Source: an uncultured Coriobacteriales bacterium
Lineage (GTDB): Bacteria > Actinomycetota > Coriobacteriia > Coriobacteriales > UMGS124
Reading direction: 5' to 3'
Length of the DNA stretch: 43,899 nt
Assembly (NCBI GenBank): GCA_902464015.1
Contig: CABQHM010000027.1
Location: 1 to 43,899 of the forward strand
Each line of letters begins with the position of its first letter. Positions within the stretch are counted from its first letter, which is position 1. The position numbers and the translations under genes are program-made. This document shows positions 41,088 to 43,899 of the stretch, in pieces. The notes beneath the pieces were generated by a model, which made no database searches, was not told where the DNA came from, and saw only the letters and a list, made by a program, of their open reading frames with translations.

Positions 41088-41498
41088 GATTTCCTCCCTG
41101 AGAACGATAAGAATGAATCTTACGCTCTTTGGGGACTTGTATTTTCAACATTTCATTGATGTTGAAAACTTCTCAACTTTCCTAGGTTTCAAACTTTTCA
41201 CCTGAAAAATGAACAGATAGCAGTGAAAACAATCAACATTTCAACTGAGTTTTTCATTTTTGACAGAAAATCGGCTTCAAATTTTAGACTCTGTTGAAAA
41301 GTTAGGTGAAAAGTTGAAAAGTTTTCTATCAAGTAAAGCCTTGCAGGATTACATTGAGAATTGTGGAGAGGTTTTACCGTTTTACGTGCAGTTTTTGCAC
41401 GGTACTTCTATGCTTTATTGACATCATTTGTTGTGGTGGATAGGATTGGCAAACTGCAATAGCCGCCATTTGTGCTTTATATATATCAGGAGGATTCG
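41088..41498. other. Candidate oriC, AT-rich with TTTTCAACA boxes
   Basis: A 411-bp AT-rich gap between divergent leftward (dnaA operon) and rightward (rpmH operon) transcription. Exact TTTTCAACA sites lie at 41142-41150 (+), 41160-41168 (-) and 41292-41300 (-); TTTTCAACT at 41312-41320 (-); TTTTCACCT at 41195-41203 (+) and 41304-41312 (-); TTTTCACT at 41222-41229 (-). The first pair forms an inverted repeat and the last three are near-tandem (starts 12 and 8 bp apart). T/A-rich tracts at 41230-41290 and 41320-41340 could be the unwinding element. No TTATCCACA is present. Confidence 0.85.
41418..41446 (+). promoter_or_regulatory. Promoter of the rpmH operon
   Basis: A perfect TTGACA (41418-41423) and TAGGAT (41441-41446) with an ideal 17-bp spacer, about 50 bp before the rpmH start. 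It lies at the edge of oriC, so initiation and rpmH transcription may interact. Confidence 0.8.
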
Positions 41499-41654
41499 AT
41501 GAAGCGCACTTATCAGCCCAATAAGAGGCATCGTGCCAAGGTGCACGGCTTCCGTGCCCGTATGGCCACCAAGAACGGCCGCAAGGTTCTCGCCCGCCGT
41601 CGTGCTAAGGGCCGTGCCAAGCTCACCGTTTCTGACGAGCGTCACACGAAGTAA
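41499..41654 (+). CDS. rpmH: 50S ribosomal protein L34
   Basis: A 51-residue highly basic L34 beginning MKRTYQPNKRHRAKVHGFRA, with the conserved RKVLARRRAKGRAKL. ATG 41499 is preceded by AGGAGG at 5 bp; the longer frame at 41472 is excluded. First gene of the operon rightward of oriC. Confidence 0.98.
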   Translation: MKRTYQPNKRHRAKVHGFRARMATKNGRKVLARRRAKGRAKLTVSDERHTK

Positions 41655-41678
41655 CTTTCATTGGATGACCAAGGCTGC

Positions 41679-42008
41679 ATGAACATCATTAAGTCCAGCG
41701 AGCAAATCAGCGAGCTGTTCAGCCAAGGGAAAAGGGTTTCTGCCAAAGAGATCCGCATCATCTATAAAAAGCACGATGAGCAACGCGACCCCTGTGGTCG
41801 CGTTGCTTTTATAGCGGGAAAAAAGCTCGGCAATGCCGTAGTTCGTAACCGCAGCAAGCGCGTTATGCGCGAGGTTGCCCGTGAGAACGGTCTACCCGTT
41901 GAGGGATACGACATCCTGCTCATGGCAACCCCCGCAACGCGCGGTGCAGATCATGATGTGCTTAGCTCTTCTTTGGCAAAGGCTCTTCGTCGTGCGGACA
42001 TTCGGTAA
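41679..42008 (+). CDS. rnpA: Ribonuclease P protein component
   Basis: A 109-residue basic protein with the RNR-type motif GNAVVRNRSKRVMREV and the central FIAGKKLGNA region. It assists the RNase P RNA in tRNA 5' maturation. I chose ATG 41679 rather than a TTG at 41661, since MNIIKSSEQISELF fits the family start better and has AAGG upstream; the alternative adds six residues. It follows rpmH and ends 2 bp before yidD. Confidence 0.92.
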   Translation: MNIIKSSEQISELFSQGKRVSAKEIRIIYKKHDEQRDPCGRVAFIAGKKLGNAVVRNRSKRVMREVARENGLPVEGYDILLMATPATRGADHDVLSSSLAKALRRADIR

Positions 42009-42010
42009 CG

Positions 42011-42304
42011 ATGTCTAGGCTGTCGGGCGCATGGGAGAAGGTGAGGCGCATTCCGCGTTGGCTTGGAATGTGTCTCATCAATTTTTATCGGGGGTGTATC
42101 TCCCCTCGCTTTCCTGCCTGCTGTCGATATGTGCCGACGTGTTCGCAGTATGCCCTTTGTGCTGTAGAGCGTTTTGGATTGCTTAAGGGTTCATGGCTGT
42201 CGCTGAAGAGGATTCTGCGTTGCAATCCTTTTCATGAAGGCGGTTATGATCCTGTACCACAAACCTTCTCCTTGTTTGGGAGAAACGGGAATACAAATCG
42301 TTAG
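42011..42304 (+). CDS. yidD: Membrane protein insertion efficiency factor YidD
   Basis: A 97-residue YidD family protein (DUF37): amphipathic N terminus, LINFYRGCISPRFP, and a Cys-rich CCRYVPTCSQYAL core with RCNPFHEGGYDPVP. It supports YidC-dependent insertion in E. coli. ATG 42011 is 2 bp after rnpA. Confidence 0.95.
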   Translation: MSRLSGAWEKVRRIPRWLGMCLINFYRGCISPRFPACCRYVPTCSQYALCAVERFGLLKGSWLSLKRILRCNPFHEGGYDPVPQTFSLFGRNGNTNR

Positions 42305-42366
42305 GCCGACCTGTTAGGTAATGGAACGTCAACGCCTGTTGACATGATTTTTGACACGGAGGATCT

Positions 42367-43122
42367 ATGTGGGATTGGTTGATCACCTTCCTCTTTGACT
42401 GCATCCAGGGCCTTGAGGGTCTCCTGGGTGACTGGGGTCTCGCCATCATCATCTTTACTGTCATCATTCGTCTTCTGCTTCTGCCTCTGACCTTCAAGCA
42501 GCAGAAGTCCATGGCTGAGATGCAGATGGTTACCCCCCTGCTTCAGGAACTGCAGACGAAGTATGCTGATGACCCCCAGCGTCTCAATGCTGAGATGACC
42601 AAGTTCTATGCCGAGCACAAGTTCAACCCCCTGGCGGGTTGTCTGCCCATGCTTGTGCAGATGCCTATCTTCTTTGCGCTCTTCTCGGTTTTGCGCGACC
42701 ATGTCCCCGCTGATGCCAGCTTCTACGGCATCCTTCCCTCGCTTGCAAACAACGCCGGTGGCATTCTGGCAACTGCTGGCTTTGGCGCTGCCATCCCCTA
42801 CATCATCTTTGTGATCCTGTTCGGCATCCTGACGTTCCTCCCCATGTACCTGCAGCAGAACTCCAACTCGATGACCAAGGGCATGGGCGCATTCATGACC
42901 ATCATGATGCTCTTTGTTGGTTGGTCTTCCCCTGCTGGCGTCGTGTTGTACTGGGTTGTTTCGAGCGGCTGGGGTGTCGTGCAGCAGCAGCTCATCTTCA
43001 AGAAGAAGAAGATTGAGGCTGAGGAGGAGCAGGCGGCTCTTGCTGCTTCGCAGCCCCCCAAGCCTGTCGAGGTTGATGTGGTGCGCCGCGAGCACAAGCC
43101 TCGTCCTCGCAAGAAGAGCTAA
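42367..43122 (+). CDS. yidC: Membrane protein insertase YidC/Oxa1
   Basis: A 251-residue short-type Gram-positive YidC. It has about five membrane segments, the conserved groove arginine in IIRLLLLPL, and a Lys/Arg-rich cytoplasmic tail (RREHKPRPRKKS) that can bind ribosomes. There is no lipoprotein signal or large periplasmic domain. ATG 42367 has CGGAGGATCT upstream. A perfect parS begins 2 bp after its stop. Confidence 0.95.
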   Translation: MWDWLITFLFDCIQGLEGLLGDWGLAIIIFTVIIRLLLLPLTFKQQKSMAEMQMVTPLLQELQTKYADDPQRLNAEMTKFYAEHKFNPLAGCLPMLVQMPIFFALFSVLRDHVPADASFYGILPSLANNAGGILATAGFGAAIPYIIFVILFGILTFLPMYLQQNSNSMTKGMGAFMTIMMLFVGWSSPAGVVLYWVVSSGWGVVQQQLIFKKKKIEAEEEQAALAASQPPKPVEVDVVRREHKPRPRKKS

Positions 43123-43123
43123 G

Positions 43124-43139
43124 TGTTTCACGTGAAACA
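43124..43139. promoter_or_regulatory. Perfect parS site (ParB/Spo0J binding)
   Basis: The 16-bp palindrome TGTTTCACGTGAAACA is the universal bacterial parS. It is the nucleation site for ParB spreading and SMC loading near oriC. It sits in the 58-bp gap between yidC and jag, 1.6 kb right of oriC. parAB are not in the window. Confidence 0.95.
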
Positions 43140-43180
43140 TATCATTTGCCGATGCTTTGAATAAGAGAGTAGTTGAGACC

Positions 43181-43810
43181 ATGGCAGAGTTTGAAGAGGA
43201 AGTGCTCGAGGAAGAATTTGAGGCTGAGGAGGCTTGCGATGAGCAGCCTGCGGCCGACGAGACTTCGCTGATTCCTGAAGAGTTTGCTGAGGTGGCGCGC
43301 AAGTACAAGGCTCATGAGTCCCTTTCCGATGACGACCTTGACCTTATTGCCGACACCTCGATTGAGGTTCTCCGTACGCTCCTTGGTTTCTTCGGCGCCG
43401 AGGGTGCAACCATCGATGAGTATGATGGTGGCGACGGCGAGCTGATTTTTGATGTGAGCAATGCCGACCTTGCGCTGCTCATTGGACGCCACGGCAAGAC
43501 GCTTGAGTCGCTTCAGTACATGTTTAGTGCCATTGTGCACAACAAGCTGGGCTTCAAGTTCCCTGTCGTTGTGGACATTGAAAGCTACAAGAGCCGTCGC
43601 CGTGCAAAGCTTGAGGCTATTGCCAAGTCGAGCGCCGCTCGTGCTCTGCAGCGCGGCCAAGAAGTGCGACTTCATCCTATGAAGTCCTACGAGCGTAAGA
43701 TTGTGCATCTGACCTTGCGTAGCAACCCTAACGTTGTGACGCATTCTGAGGGTCAAGAGCCCAATCGCTGCGTCGTTGTTGTTCCGGCTTCCAAGAAGCA
43801 GGGCAAGTAG
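43181..43810 (+). CDS. jag: Jag/KhpB-like KH-R3H RNA-binding protein
   Basis: A 209-residue protein with a KH domain (LLIGRHGKTLESLQ, GxxG loop) and a C-terminal R3H domain (LHPMKSYERKIVH). It lacks the usual Jag-N domain; a short, strongly acidic N terminus replaces it. KhpB/Jag proteins bind RNA and affect cell division and elongation in streptococci. ATG 43181 is preceded by a weak GAGA-type site. Last complete gene of the rpmH operon in the window. Downstream, an exact TTTTCAACA lies at 43819-43827. Confidence 0.92.
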   Translation: MAEFEEEVLEEEFEAEEACDEQPAADETSLIPEEFAEVARKYKAHESLSDDDLDLIADTSIEVLRTLLGFFGAEGATIDEYDGGDGELIFDVSNADLALLIGRHGKTLESLQYMFSAIVHNKLGFKFPVVVDIESYKSRRRAKLEAIAKSSAARALQRGQEVRLHPMKSYERKIVHLTLRSNPNVVTHSEGQEPNRCVVVVPASKKQGK

Positions 43811-43899
43811 TAAGAGCTTTTTCAACAAGCACTGTGATTGAGAAGGGGCTGTAACAAAAGCCCCTATAACGAATTCACGCCCCGTTCGGACCGGTCCGG

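Noticed and set aside
43844..43865. Hairpin AGGGGCT/AGCCCCT after jag considered as a terminator
   Set aside because: Short stem without a T-run; the operon probably continues beyond the window.

Overview
The window is a bacterial chromosomal segment around the replication origin of a G+C-rich (by eye a little under 60 %) Gram-positive organism. A member of the Coriobacteriia (Actinomycetota; the Olsenella / Collinsella / Atopobium neighbourhood) is the best guess. This rests on the recF-dciA-gyrB-gyrA order, the IorAB keto-acid oxidoreductase, the LytS/LytTR system and codon use; no rRNA or other decisive marker is present. The segment looks like core genome: no insertion sequences, phage genes or CRISPR arrays were seen.

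Layout. 0.2-11 kb: a co-directional minus-strand series. It holds a phosphoesterase, a LytTR response regulator and its 5TM-less LytS-type kinase, a TSUP permease, a glycosyltransferase, iorB/iorA, purE, a methyltransferase, a radical SAM enzyme and a one-pass membrane protein. 11-16.4 kb: ABC exporter, Nudix hydrolase, purD and purA, probably one unit read from a TATAAT promoter near 16.4 kb. 16.5-20.8 kb: dnaB, then the rpsF-ssb-rpsR-DUF2232-rplI unit with a terminator after rplI. 21-29 kb: an orphan acidic protein, tRNA-Ser(CGA) and tRNA-Ser(GGA), a TRIC-type channel, a parvulin lipoprotein, purB, typA, a second orphan acidic protein, a J-domain-like membrane protein, tRNA-Ala(TGC) and tRNA-Ile(GAT), many separated by clear hairpin terminators. 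29.2 kb: a bifunctional-nuclease-family gene on the plus strand.

29.8-41.1 kb: the replication block, all minus strand, in transcription order: an unusual GHKL-ATPase / low-complexity / winged-helix protein, dnaA, dnaN, recF, dciA (DUF721), gyrB, gyrA. 41.1-41.5 kb: the AT-rich oriC candidate. 41.5-43.8 kb: the plus-strand rpmH-rnpA-yidD-yidC-jag operon, with a perfect ParB parS site between yidC and jag. Transcription points away from oriC on both sides, so nearly every gene is co-oriented with replication.

Most interesting. The origin region has no canonical TTATCCACA DnaA boxes. It has a dense set of TTTTCAACA-type sites instead. DnaA itself is divergent exactly in its box-reading helix-turn-helix: NHST replaces the usual DHTT, and the SLPEIG proline is replaced. 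The gene 3 bp upstream of dnaA encodes a three-part protein that looks like a dedicated origin or dnaA regulator. Together these suggest a co-evolved, non-canonical initiator/origin system. A second unusual element is a tandem, structurally conserved hairpin repeat between gyrB and gyrA.
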